64,000 nt of DNA from positions 300,939-364,938 of the forward strand of contig CM030941.1 of the NCBI GenBank assembly GCA_018136815.1, in the 5' to 3' direction. Below are positions 21,681 through 30,416 of the stretch, piece after piece (positions within the stretch are counted from its first letter, which is position 1; each line of letters opens with the position of its first letter). The position numbers and the translations under genes were made by a program. Source of the stretch: Isochrysis galbana. Taxonomy: Eukaryota > Haptophyta > Isochrysidales > Isochrysidaceae. Below the pieces are notes generated by a model that was not told the DNA's origin, ran no database searches, and saw only the letters and a list, made by a program, of their open reading frames with translations.

Positions 21681-22014
21681 CGACACGCCCAGCCAGGTGG
21701 GCACAGGAGCCGCCTCGCCACACCCTTGCATCACTGCGAACAGCGCACGAACAGCGCACGAACAGCCCACAAGGAGGCAGCCATCCTGGACCTCTGGATC
21801 CACCTCACCCTCCATAGCCACATTCACCATGTCCCACCGACCACCGGCCGAACGATCCATTAGGATTAGAATTAGGGAAGGGCGAGATCGACAACAGCCA
21901 TTTTAAAAGCCATCTTCTGCTCGAGATTGTTGTATTCCTGCCCATCTGAAGGCTGTAGGCATGAATATTCGTGTAAGGTACGCGCTCACAATTAGGCGGC
22001 TTGCCTTCATTTGG
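21681..22014. other. No gene; repeat remnants
   Basis: Contains a duplicated ACAGCGCACGA word (about 21740-21760). At 21924-21996 there is an inverted, near-identical copy of 3003-3072 (TGTTGTATTCCTGCCCATCT onwards). Confidence 0.5.
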
Positions 22015-22205
22015 TCTCCTTTCCCTCAGGGTTCAACTAAGTTTATACTTGGTTGACCCATGGGGGGGCACGAGCCCCCCCCTCTCTCCACTCCTCCCCT
22101 GCCATGGGGGAGGAACCACCCATCCTCCTGGCATGCCTGATGGCTTGCCAGGAGGCCACTGCCCTACTGACACACTCCCTCCCCCAGAGGCTCGCCCCAT
22201 TCGCC
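22015..22205 (+). repeat. Left arm of a ~190-bp inverted repeat
   Basis: Matches the reverse complement of about 23640-23842. Shared landmarks are AACTAAGTTTAT, CGAGCCCCCC, CACTCCTCCCCTGCCATGG, GGAGGAACCACCCAT and GGCATGCCTGATGGCTTGCC. Identity by eye is around 80%. Confidence 0.7.
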
Positions 22206-22483
22206 CATCCTGGCCCCTCGTGACCAGCCCTTCGCGCGAGACGACGTGGCCTAGGTACTCGGCGGATGTGAAATGGACGGGGAAGTGGCACGGAACGCGA
22301 ATCGGAGGGACGGAGGATGTAGGGAAGGGCGCGGCGAGCAGATACCGCTTGATTGGGACTCGTAGGGACTCGTAGACTCGAAAGGATGACTCGGAAGACT
22401 CGGGGCTTGGGGTACTCAGGGGGCTGCAGGTCGCCAACAGGCGTTACCACAACACACAACACGCCGCCAGACAACCTGAACAA

Positions 22484-22925
22484 GTTCACATCTCAACAAG
22501 TTGACCTCTCAACATGTTGACCTCTCAACATGTTGACCTCTCAACAAGTTGACCTCTCAACAAGTTGACCTCTCAACAAGTTGGCCTCTCAACAAGTTGG
22601 TTGACCCCTCAACAAGTTGACCCCTCAACAAGTTGACCTCTCCACAAGTTGACCTCTCCACATGTTGACCTCTCAACAAGTTGACCTCTCAACAAGTTGA
22701 CCTCTCAACAAGTTGACCCCTCAACAAGTTGACCCCTCAACAAGTTGACCCCTCAACAAGTTGACCTCTCAACAAGTTGACCTCTCCACATGTTGACCTC
22801 TCCACAAGTTGACCCCTCAACAAGTTGACTTTAACCACTGAACAAGTTGGCTCCACTCACCGAACAAGTTGGTTCCCGCCTGAACAAGTCGTGAACAAGT
22901 TGGTTCCACCCTCAACAAGTTAATT
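22484..22925. repeat. Minisatellite of 16-bp units with palindromic core
   Basis: About 25 tandem copies of TCAACAAGTTGACCTC, varying at few positions (CAACATGTTG, GACCCC, TCCACAAG). Each unit carries the near-palindrome TCAACAAGTTGA; in the A-to-T variant CAACATGTTG is exactly self-complementary. The right end is degenerate (GAACAAGTTGG). Confidence 0.9.
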
Positions 22926-22929
22926 CCAG

Positions 22930-23105
22930 GTAAAAATAAAACTCAATTCCTTCGATTTTCGAGACGAAAATCGGCGAACCCGAACTTGAGCCCAGGGGGA
23001 ATCCAAATCAACTCGGCTGGAGCGACTACGACGAACCTAGAAGGCGGTGGATAACGAGGAAGGCTCGTACTCAGGCCGAAACATTCTTGCCCAAAGAGCC
23101 TGGAT
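22930..23105 (-). repeat. tRNA-like dispersed repeat, copy 3
   Basis: Minus strand: A-box-like TAGTCGCTCCAGCCGAGT, GATTTGGATTCC, B-box-like GGGCTCAAGTTC, TTCGCCGATTTTCGTCTCGA and a T-rich end (GAGTTTTATTTTTACC). It is very close to copy 2 in its 3' half. Confidence 0.5.
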
Positions 23106-23639
23106 ACAACAGGGAGACTACAACGAATGGACTCAAAAAAGGTGGAGTCCACAGAGACACACAACAAACTAAACCAAACGGGGCGAAAACTAACCACACC
23201 TGGACGGACGACTAGGCGTCGGCACCAGGGCAACTCAGCAACGCGCAGACATGCGACAGAGGGGTCGGCACAACGAGGGCAAACCTCGCTGGGGAGCTAT
23301 GACCGATACACGAAGAGAAGACAAACGACGGTCATGGAACATTCGATGACATCGAGAGAAAGTAAGCGAAGGGGCGGAATACCAATCGACGAGACTTTGA
23401 GGCTTAAAATAACCCACAGGTTATGAGTAAAATCCTGCCATCGTATGGAATACGACGAGGGGGCAGAGGAGGCTGGGGCTGGGCCTTGGCCTCCCCTGCC
23501 TCTCTCTCTCGCTGGCGCTCCTGAGCCTCAGGGGCCCCCAATCTCCAATCTGCACTTGTCTGCCTGTCGAGCAGGGGGGGATGGAGGGTTGGAGCGATGG
23601 GCTGGCCACGACAGGCCAGGGCGTGTGAGGCAGGCAAGC
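23106..23639. other. No gene seen
   Basis: Between a repeat copy and the inverted-repeat arm. Frames are chance frames; part of the 3' side probably belongs to the same repeat as the arm. Confidence 0.4.
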
Positions 23640-23842
23640 CTGCCAGTGAGAGAGTGGGAGAGTGGGTGCCAGCAAGGCTGTCTGCTCCTGGCAAGCCATC
23701 AGGCATGCCAGGAGCATGGGTGGTTCCTCCCCCATCCCCATGGCAGGGGAGGAGTGAAGAGGGCGGGGGGCTCGAGCCCCTCCATGGGCGAACTAAGCAT
23801 AAACTTAGTTCGAAGAAAAAGGAACGAGGGGGGGGGGCGGGA
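23640..23842 (-). repeat. Right arm of the inverted repeat
   Basis: Reverse-complement partner of 22015-22205. The two arms enclose the minisatellite and one tRNA-like repeat, giving a loop of about 1.4 kb. Confidence 0.7.
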
Positions 23843-24463
23843 GCGGAAAGGAGAGTGTCACGTGTCACAGTGGGGGTGGGGCAAGGGCGATGTCAAGCGG
23901 GGATCCCAGTGAAAGGGTGTGCAAGTGTGCAAGTAGTAGCGTAGCAGTCACCTTCAAGAATATTTTTATTGTTATTCAGTTTGTTGCTTTCAGGTGTCAC
24001 GCAAATTAATATCTCACACATGCTGCCATTTTAATTCCAATTTCCAATTTTGACGCCCGCAAGTTTCACAATATCACAAAAGCGCATTTGCATCTCAGCA
24101 CATAAGACTTTCACCCCCGAATTTCCCCAAAATCGCGAAACTTTTACCCGACCCCACAGTTATGCACAGTTAAGCAATTGTCCTCCTGCGCATCTCATCA
24201 AAACATACATGCTCGTCGTCCGCCGGCGACATTGGTAGACTAATTACAACTACACAATCGCCCCGACACAAGACGGAAGGCAGCGAGCCATCAACCAACG
24301 TATCCACACAAAAAGCTAGCGGCCATCTCAACCATTGGCATGCAGGGCATGCCGGCGGGCGGAGGTCACTCGCTTATTCTCCATCGGACTATATAGTAGA
24401 CCCAAGGCCGCGCGCCTCCGTGTACCGTCAGTAGAGCGTCTGATGATTCAAACGTTATCCCGG
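23843..24463. other. No gene; repeat remnant and 3' flank of the metacaspase-like gene
   Basis: 23843-23975 (GGGGCAAGGGCGATGTCA ... CACCTTCAAGAATATTTTT) recurs in opposite orientation at about 49445-49570. The remainder (23980-24460) is less GC-rich and has no recognisable ORF. Confidence 0.5.
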
Positions 24464-25753
24464 TCACAGTGGTGGTGGTGGCCACCAAAGGTCAAAGTTG
24501 GAAGCCTTGCCCCCGGCCAGGTGTAATTGAGCGTACTGGTATGCCAAGCGCTTAGGATCTTCAGAACACTTCCGAGCCATTTGATTCAATTCGTTCGTGA
24601 CGTATTCCGAGATTTTCCCATGTAGCTTGCTCCAGCCGAGACGAGCCCTCCTTTTGTAAGCGTCTTTGAATGCGTCTATTACCGCAGCAACAAACCAATC
24701 GCCGTACGAATATTTATCAGTCGAGGAGGAGCATATAACAATCTTGCCGTGCGATTCCCTAAAGTTACGTTCAATGTCTGTCTCAACATCATGGGTTGCA
24801 TCCGTGCTCGCGAAACCGGCCTCTTCTCCTGCAGACTTTGCGACCTTATCAACGAGCAGATCCGTTGGAAACGCCCCGGAATAGCACGAATGAATCATGA
24901 CGACCACATGCTTCGCTGGTATGTGCTTCAGCTCTTTGGCGTACTGGTCGCCAGAAATCCTTCCATCGCTGCACACAAGCTCAAGGTTGCCATTGTGTAT
25001 GCCTCCATGGCCTGAGTACAAGCACATGAACACATCATTCTCCATCACTTGAGTTTTGAGGTGCTGGATGCGATTGACCACCGAGTTACGCGTTGGCTGA
25101 GTGAGTACGTGCACCTCGTAGCCCATGCGCATCAAGACATCCGCGAGTTTCTCGACTTCAGTTTGGAAGCGTTTCTCTGGGCAGCTTATGAGTAGGGCAA
25201 AAAACTTCGACCTCCTGAACGGTCTGTTGCCCGTATCGGGCGAGGTGACCTCCGGGACCAGGCCGTCCTCTGGATACGGCCCGTCCGGCCGATCCGGGCC
25301 TGGGGGGCCCTGGGCAGTCGTAGGCACGCGTATCTTGTCTGGTTGATCCGCCTTCGTGCGCAGCGTCAACTTCTCCTTGCCCCATACCTTGCACTCGAGC
25401 TGACTGGTAACGTGCACTGTATACCAGCCATGATTGTAGTACGTAACGATACCCATCAACTCATGGTACGCATGAGCTTTGTCGTTGAAACGGACGCAGC
25501 TGCCCACTTGAACGAGACCCGGAGGCCTCCTTGCAGGTGCGGGCACATGCATCTTGTCCGGATGATCCTCCTTCGTCCACAGTCTCGTCAACGTTTTAGG
25601 GCCATGTACCTTACAGTCGGGCGGATCGGGGACGTGTACGGTATGCCAGCCATTTTTAGAAATCTTTGTGACGGTACCCACCATATTTTTGTACTTGGGT
25701 TCCTTCTCGTTGATACGGACGCTGTCACCCACTTCAATCCGCAGCAAGGACAT
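24464..25753 (-). CDS. Metacaspase-like (C14) protein with two N-terminal repeat modules
   Basis: A 429-residue intronless frame. Residues about 185-330 form a caspase-fold domain: FFALLISCPEKRFQTEVEKL, then CLYSGHGG with catalytic His249, and VVMIHSCYSG with catalytic Cys290. Both members of the His/Cys dyad are in their expected motifs. The N-terminus is two copies of a ~70-residue module (6-70 and 81-143), each with VG..VR.N, a GW.TVHV strand, C-K and DHPDKMHVP or DQPDKIRVP endings; it looks SH3/KOW-like. Metacaspases are Arg/Lys-specific, often Ca2+-activated proteases of stress and death pathways. The N-terminal architecture is unlike the usual LSD1-finger or proline-rich forms. ATG 25753 is taken because it begins the first module. 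Confidence 0.8.
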   Translation of the reverse strand: MSLLRIEVGDSVRINEKEPKYKNMVGTVTKISKNGWHTVHVPDPPDCKVHGPKTLTRLWTKEDHPDKMHVPAPARRPPGLVQVGSCVRFNDKAHAYHELMGIVTYYNHGWYTVHVTSQLECKVWGKEKLTLRTKADQPDKIRVPTTAQGPPGPDRPDGPYPEDGLVPEVTSPDTGNRPFRRSKFFALLISCPEKRFQTEVEKLADVLMRMGYEVHVLTQPTRNSVVNRIQHLKTQVMENDVFMCLYSGHGGIHNGNLELVCSDGRISGDQYAKELKHIPAKHVVVMIHSCYSGAFPTDLLVDKVAKSAGEEAGFASTDATHDVETDIERNFRESHGKIVICSSSTDKYSYGDWFVAAVIDAFKDAYKRRARLGWSKLHGKISEYVTNELNQMARKCSEDPKRLAYQYAQLHLAGGKASNFDLWWPPPPL

Positions 25754-26169
25754 TGCAACGCGGGGAGGAGAATGTGGCAGTTTGAAGTGATAAGTCGGAT
25801 AGGGAGCTCACGCGGGAGGTCCGGAGAGGAGAGGTGGGAGGGGGACGGTGAGGGAGAGCTGTGCCGCAGGTCGTACAGTGGCGAGAGCTGGCTCCTGGGG
25901 GAGATGCGGGACGGGGGGAGGAGAGCAAGAGGTGGGGGCTGGGCCGATGCGGGCCGCGCCTCGTCTCCGCGGCCTTCCTTCTCTTGATGAAACGAAGTTT
26001 CTCTTCTCTTTCGACTCGCGCGGCGCGGGAGGAGACCTCGTCTTCCCGCCAACCCCGCCCCCACCCCCCGCCCCCCCGAGGAACAGAGAGAGAGAGGGGC
26101 GGGGGGGGGGGGGGGGTTCCAAGTATTCTCTCTCTCTCACGAGAGACTTGGTGATGCAGATAGACGAAC
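25754..26169. other. 5' flank of the metacaspase-like gene, GA/CT- and G-rich
   Basis: Contains GAGAGAGAGAG at 26081-26095, a G-run of about 17 at 26100-26116 and CTCTCTCTCTCTC at 26128-26140. No supported coding sequence. Confidence 0.4.
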
Positions 26170-26176
26170 TTGCAGG

Positions 26177-26312
26177 ACGTGGACGTGGGGAAGCTGAAGA
26201 AGCCGGAGCTGCAGGTGCACCTGCGTGCACGAGGCCTTCGACTTTCAGCGCAACGGAGCAAGGCCGAGCACACGGAGATGCTCATGGCCGCGCTGGAAGA
26301 GGGCGTCGAGGT
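26177..26312 (+). pseudogene. Orphan SAP-domain exon
   Basis: After an acceptor-like CTTGCAG the plus strand encodes VGKLKKPELQVHLRARGL and continues RSKAEHTEMLMAALEEG. This matches the helix-turn-helix pattern of SAP DNA-binding domains (L-EL---L--RGL---G-K-EL---L). It ends at a possible donor (GAG then GTCTCT). No neighbouring exon was found on this strand, and an antisense frame with protein-like composition overlaps its end. It could be an exon of an unassembled gene or a relic. Confidence 0.4.
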
Positions 26313-26560
26313 CTCTCCAAGGAGTTTGTCGCCGCACGGGTGCGTCCCCAAGAACTTTAGTTGGACGCCATCGCCATCCAATCTTTTGTAGTACACGTGT
26401 GGGTACTTTTGCAATGTTCTGTATATGACATCGAAATACTCGTCCACTGAGTTTCGTTCGCTCCAAGTGAATCTCCATGCTCCATGCCTTCTTCCCCTTG
26501 TTCGCGGTAGAGAGGGCTCCGGCGCAAGCAATCGGCATAGCGGAAAGGCTAGCCTAACCT
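26310..26560 (-). pseudogene. Unidentified protein-coding segment
   Basis: The minus strand carries a stretch of balanced, non-GC-biased residues: WRFTWSERNSVDEYFDVIYR, then a tyrosine-rich segment and a VQLKFLGTHPCGDKL strand. Such composition is unlikely by chance in this GC-rich region. I do not recognise the family. It has no start or neighbouring exons and is perhaps a gene or transposon remnant. Confidence 0.35.
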
Positions 26561-27662
26561 CCCAGCACACGCCGTAGCCAGCGCCCCTCACGGCCGCACG
26601 TCACGGGCCCAATGCGCAACACAGTCCAAAAACCGCTCTTCAAGCGCCAACACCCACGAGAACAACAAGAGAAACCGACCGTCCGATGGAGCGAGAGAAG
26701 GCCGAGAAATCGACCATCGGGGATCGGTACATGCCGCCTGCCACTGGAGACCCCGAACACGGAGCCCCTAAGTAGAGCACGAGGGGACGAGCCGCAAGGC
26801 GAGTGAGAGGGAGCGGTAAGGGACGCAGGCGTGGCTGTCAGGAAAATGTCGCAGAGCCGCACGCGTGGTGTGAATTTTAAGAAGTTTTTTTTTAGTTGGG
26901 AACGGGCCTTCCTCTTCCTCCTCGAGGCAAGAGCCTCCTTTGGCGTCAGCGCGCAGTAAGTAGGACCGCCGACGCTTCTTCTTCTTCGCTTCTTCGCCTT
27001 CGACATCCCAAGGGTCTTTGACAACCTTGGCCGGAAGAGAGGCTCGGGATTGGAGGGGGGCCGTTCCCGGGTGTCCTCCTCTCATCGCACGGCTCCGGCT
27101 CCCCATCAACACCGGGTGCCATTCCGCTGGTGCCCCCTTGTCTCTTCCCCTCTGGCTGCTGTCCGGGGCGCCCCCGCCCCGCTGCCCGCTCCCACTTCGT
27201 GGCAGCGCCCCCCCCCCCCCCCCTCCAACCCCCCTGGGCTTCCCATCCGCGTGCCACCTTAAAGTAAAAGTAAGCAAGGAAAAGTTCCCCCGCGCAGATC
27301 CAAAAGTTCCCCCCGCGCGAGAGTGTTTGTTTTTTCAGCGTGAGAGGAGGAGTCTTTCTTTCTCTCAAAAATCAAAAATGCTTCCGCAGCAGCGTGAGAG
27401 GAGTGCCCCCCCCCCCCCCCCCTTAAGCCCGCGGCTCAGCCCGCGACGGTACTTTCAAAAAACGTCTTGTTTATGTTATATATCTCCCCGGGCCGCCGCG
27501 CTTCTACCCAGAAACCAGCGGCCGGTCTCTTCCAGCCCGGGGCGGTACTCCTACTGTAGGAGTAAAGAATCGTTTCTACTCTACCAAATTGTAAACCAGG
27601 AACCGCGAGAACGGACGGGGGGATGGGGCGTTTAAGAGGAGTCCCGGGGCCCGTCACAGTCA
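26561..27662. other. No gene seen; homopolymer-rich
   Basis: Contains C-runs at about 27207-27221 and 27408-27422 and repeated AAAGTTCCCCCGCG words (27281-27320). Frames through the runs are chance frames. The 3' end is the upstream flank of the oxygenase gene. Confidence 0.4.
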
Positions 27663-29011
27663 ATGGAGCCTCGCCCGCGCACGAAGACGCCTGCGACACC
27701 CATCGCGGCATGGACGACGGCCCTGGGCGCGGACGTGCGCGTGACGTTGCGCGTCTGCGACCGCGGCCGTAAGCGCTGCGACGACGGCCGGCCACGCCGG
27801 CAACAGGACCAGATTGTCCTTGCCGTGCGGTGCGTCGGAGCGCCCCATCTGGAGGTCAACCTCACGCACGCGGAGGCACTGGCTGCCGTGCGCGCCAGGC
27901 CCGATGGGCTGGCCGCGCTGGCGGCGGCATTGGGCAGGGTGCAGCCACCGGCGCTCAGCGCGAGCAACAGGTCCGAGTGGAGGGAGCTCCTCTGGCCGGC
28001 GCTGATGAGCGGGGTTGAAGCATTCGTCGGGCCTCAGGGGCCTCCGCATGAGCTGCCTGTGGCCGTGGTTGCTGCCGTTGCTGCCGCCACCGCAGCCGCC
28101 ATGGCGCCACTTGCGGCTGCACTTGATCCCGCTGCGATCGATGCCGCTGCGGTCGAGCCCGCTCCCATCGAGCCCGCTGCGATGCAGCCCTCGCCCCCCC
28201 CCGTCTACTGCAGCAGCTGTCGGCGCCGCATTGGCCGTGCCGGCCGAGGTGCGCTCCTGGGCTCAGGTGGGGCTCCAGGGCAAGGTGCATGTGCTGCACA
28301 GCACATTGGACCTGCAGGACTGCCGCCGAGCGCGCCAGCTGCGCACCGCCTCCCGTGAGGTGTCGGTCATCAACCGACTGGTCGGCGAGGACGGACATGC
28401 GGACCTGACGGACCACTCGCGTCGTGCGGCATACGTCGCGACGGGTCCGGCGCTCAAGGCCCTTGCGGATGAGGTGCGCAGCCGGTCCTTGCCTTGCCGT
28501 CCCTGCACAGCCTCCGCGTCGACCTAGCCCCGGTGCCACAGACGCGGGCTGCACCCACGCCCCCTCGCAGGTTGCGGGGCGCCTTGCAAAGGCGCTGTGC
28601 ATCAAGGAACCGCCGCCTCTACCGCAGGCGGCGCGCCTGCGCAGCATGGGTGGAGAGGCGCAGTGCCTACATACAGACTTCCCGTAGGAGCGGGTGGCGC
28701 CCGAGCGCAGGCCGGGCTCCATTGTCATCAACCTCAGTCCCACCGACGCTCGCCTGCACTTCTTATTGGCGGACAGGCGTGTGCTTGTGCAGGTGACTTT
28801 GCGTCAAGGTGACGCAGTTCATTTCTTAGGAGATGTCATTCATTGTGGTAGTTCGTATGAGGAGGAGCACATTCGCCTGAACTTCTTTGTGTGGGAGGAG
28901 CCTGCCCCCGGCGCGCCGGACGAGTACGAGCTAACTTTTGCGGACCATTCGAGCTTTGGCCGTGCTAGTGACTATGTGCAGGCGGTGTACACTGGAGGAG
29001 GTGTGTGTTAG
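27663..29011 (+). CDS. 2-oxoglutarate/Fe(II)-dependent oxygenase (possibly degenerate)
   Basis: The C-terminal half has the iron and 2OG ligands of the double-stranded beta-helix family: CLHTDF (His and Asp), then VHFLGDVIHCGSS (distal His) and EEEHIRLNFFVWE (Arg). To read it as one protein, a 97-nt intron (28474-28570, GT-AG, phase 0) is removed, joining LKALADE to VAGRLAKALC. Next comes a 27-nt GT-AG segment (28684-28710); its removal gives HTDFPPGSIVIN and eliminates an in-frame TAG. Upstream, an Ala/Pro-rich N-terminal half (from ATG 27663) lies in another frame and meets this part across a C9 run near 28193-28201. That is unresolved: an intron, a length error or decay. The substrate is unknown. 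It could be a pseudogene. Confidence 0.6.
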
Positions 29012-29286
29012 TGTACGTGTTAGACGTAACCTTACAGTGCTAGAAGTAGGCAAGTCACACAATGATATGGCTACGGCCATATGGCAGGACGGCCGGCTTT
29101 GGCCGCTGGCAGCGCTGGCCATGCTGCTCCCTTCTCACCTTCCACGACATTTTGCGTTCATAGTCCGTAGTGTGAGGCTAGTAGCTAGTAGTAGTAGTAG
29201 GCTAAGGCAAGTGCCTGAGGCTTTGCACGAGCTTCAAGATGGCCAACGACGAAGACATCGTATGAATGGTGGAACGTACAGTGGGG
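29012..29286. other. No gene; 3' flank of the oxygenase gene
   Basis: Contains (AGT)n-like GTAGTAGTAGTAG near 29185. No poly(A) signal is certain. Confidence 0.35.
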
Positions 29287-29610
29287 CTACTCACTAATAA
29301 CCATCCTCTCACCATCCTCACATTCCACTACCGTGCACACCAAGTTGAGACACTTCGCGTTGCCCTTGTTGTGGCACCTTGAATTGTACTCACACCCCGC
29401 CTTCCGGCGCATGCACCGCTTGCTCGCTTGCTCACACACGTGCCCACGCAAGAACAATGAACCATGCCCTGTCCACTTGCATGGGACAGCGAAGCTGCGA
29501 TTCGTCGAATCCCTACCGTTGGGATCCCTTCCCACTCCTTCGGCACGTTTGCTAATCCTACGACCTACGAGTTCGGGCGTCGTGTTGGCCAACGACTTCA
29601 GCGTAGGCAC
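29287..29610 (-). pseudogene. Cysteine-rich open frame, unidentified
   Basis: 107 codons with a Cys/His cluster in the second half: HVCEQASKRCMRRKAGC, then SRCHNKGNAKCLNLVC and VVECEDGERM. The spacing suggests a zinc-binding or disulfide-rich module such as the tail of a transposase, but no diagnostic motif is present. Location between the oxygenase and LINE debris favours a mobile-element remnant. Confidence 0.3.
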
Positions 29611-29821
29611 GGGAGACGTTTTTCCCCTTATACACGCCGGTTCTATATTTGCAACCTTGTACGTGGTGTCGCGGTCGCGGTGTCGCCAGTCTTCTAGGTG
29701 GTCCTAGGCATGATGATGTGGATGTGGGAACAAGCGCGTGCGAGGAGGTGGGGAGGGTAGAGGTAGAGAGAGAGACCTTTCGTGGGAGAATTGCCATCAC
29801 CCATTCATTGAATAATTCCAA

Positions 29822-29920
29822 AAAACTATTGTTATAGTTTTAGCGATGGAGCGCGCGCCGACCGCTCCCACCTCCCAGCCCCCTGCCGTCACGACGCCCC
29901 ACCGGGGCCGCCCCAAGCGT
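29822..29920 (+). mobile_element. LINE 5'-end relic
   Basis: Begins with the perfect hairpin AAAACTAT-TGTT-ATAGTTTT (29822-29841), then ATG at 29846, encoding the LINE N-terminus as far as TPHRGRPK. The sequence then departs from the family. It is nearly identical to the 49938 copy over this length. Confidence 0.8.
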
Positions 29921-30416
29921 CGGCATGGCTGGGAGAGGTGTGCGCTGCATCTCTCTCCCGTCTCCCGCCCCCTGGCGCGTAAAGCGGTAGCCTAGGGCGG
30001 AGGTGTCTGTGTCGTAGACGTAGAAGTGCCAGATGCAGATGGGGCGCTTGCCTGATTCAACCTTGGTGACGCACGCCCCCTAGGGTAGTTTTGGCGCGTT
30101 GTTGGTTCCCGCGGAGGACGTGAAATCCCTCACCACGCTCGAGAGCGCTCGCCAAGTGGCGAGTTCTAGTCTTGTAGGCTTCCACCGGATCGAATAAGAT
30201 GCGAAATCCAATACTGGGCGCGTAATCCGTAACCGTAACCCGTAATCGTAATCGTAATCCAAAGAAAGAAAGTTTCAAGAAAGAAGAAAAAGAAAGGAGA
30301 AAGGACCTTTGAAAGGAGAAAGGCCAAAGGCAAAGATGTGCGGATTAAAGTAAGGGCTCGCTCTTCTGTCTTCTGTAAGCCCTTCTATAAGATGTGCGGT
30401 TATCCAAAGGACATAA
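29921..30416. other. No gene; between two LINE 5' ends
   Basis: Includes degenerate repeats of GTAATCCGTAACCGTAACCC type (30205-30262) and AAGAAAGAAAG/AGGAGAAAGG tracts (30262-30330). No coding content. Confidence 0.5.

Noticed and set aside
22484-22925. CRISPR-like array
   Set aside because: Units are contiguous 16-mers without unique spacers; it is a minisatellite in a eukaryotic genome.
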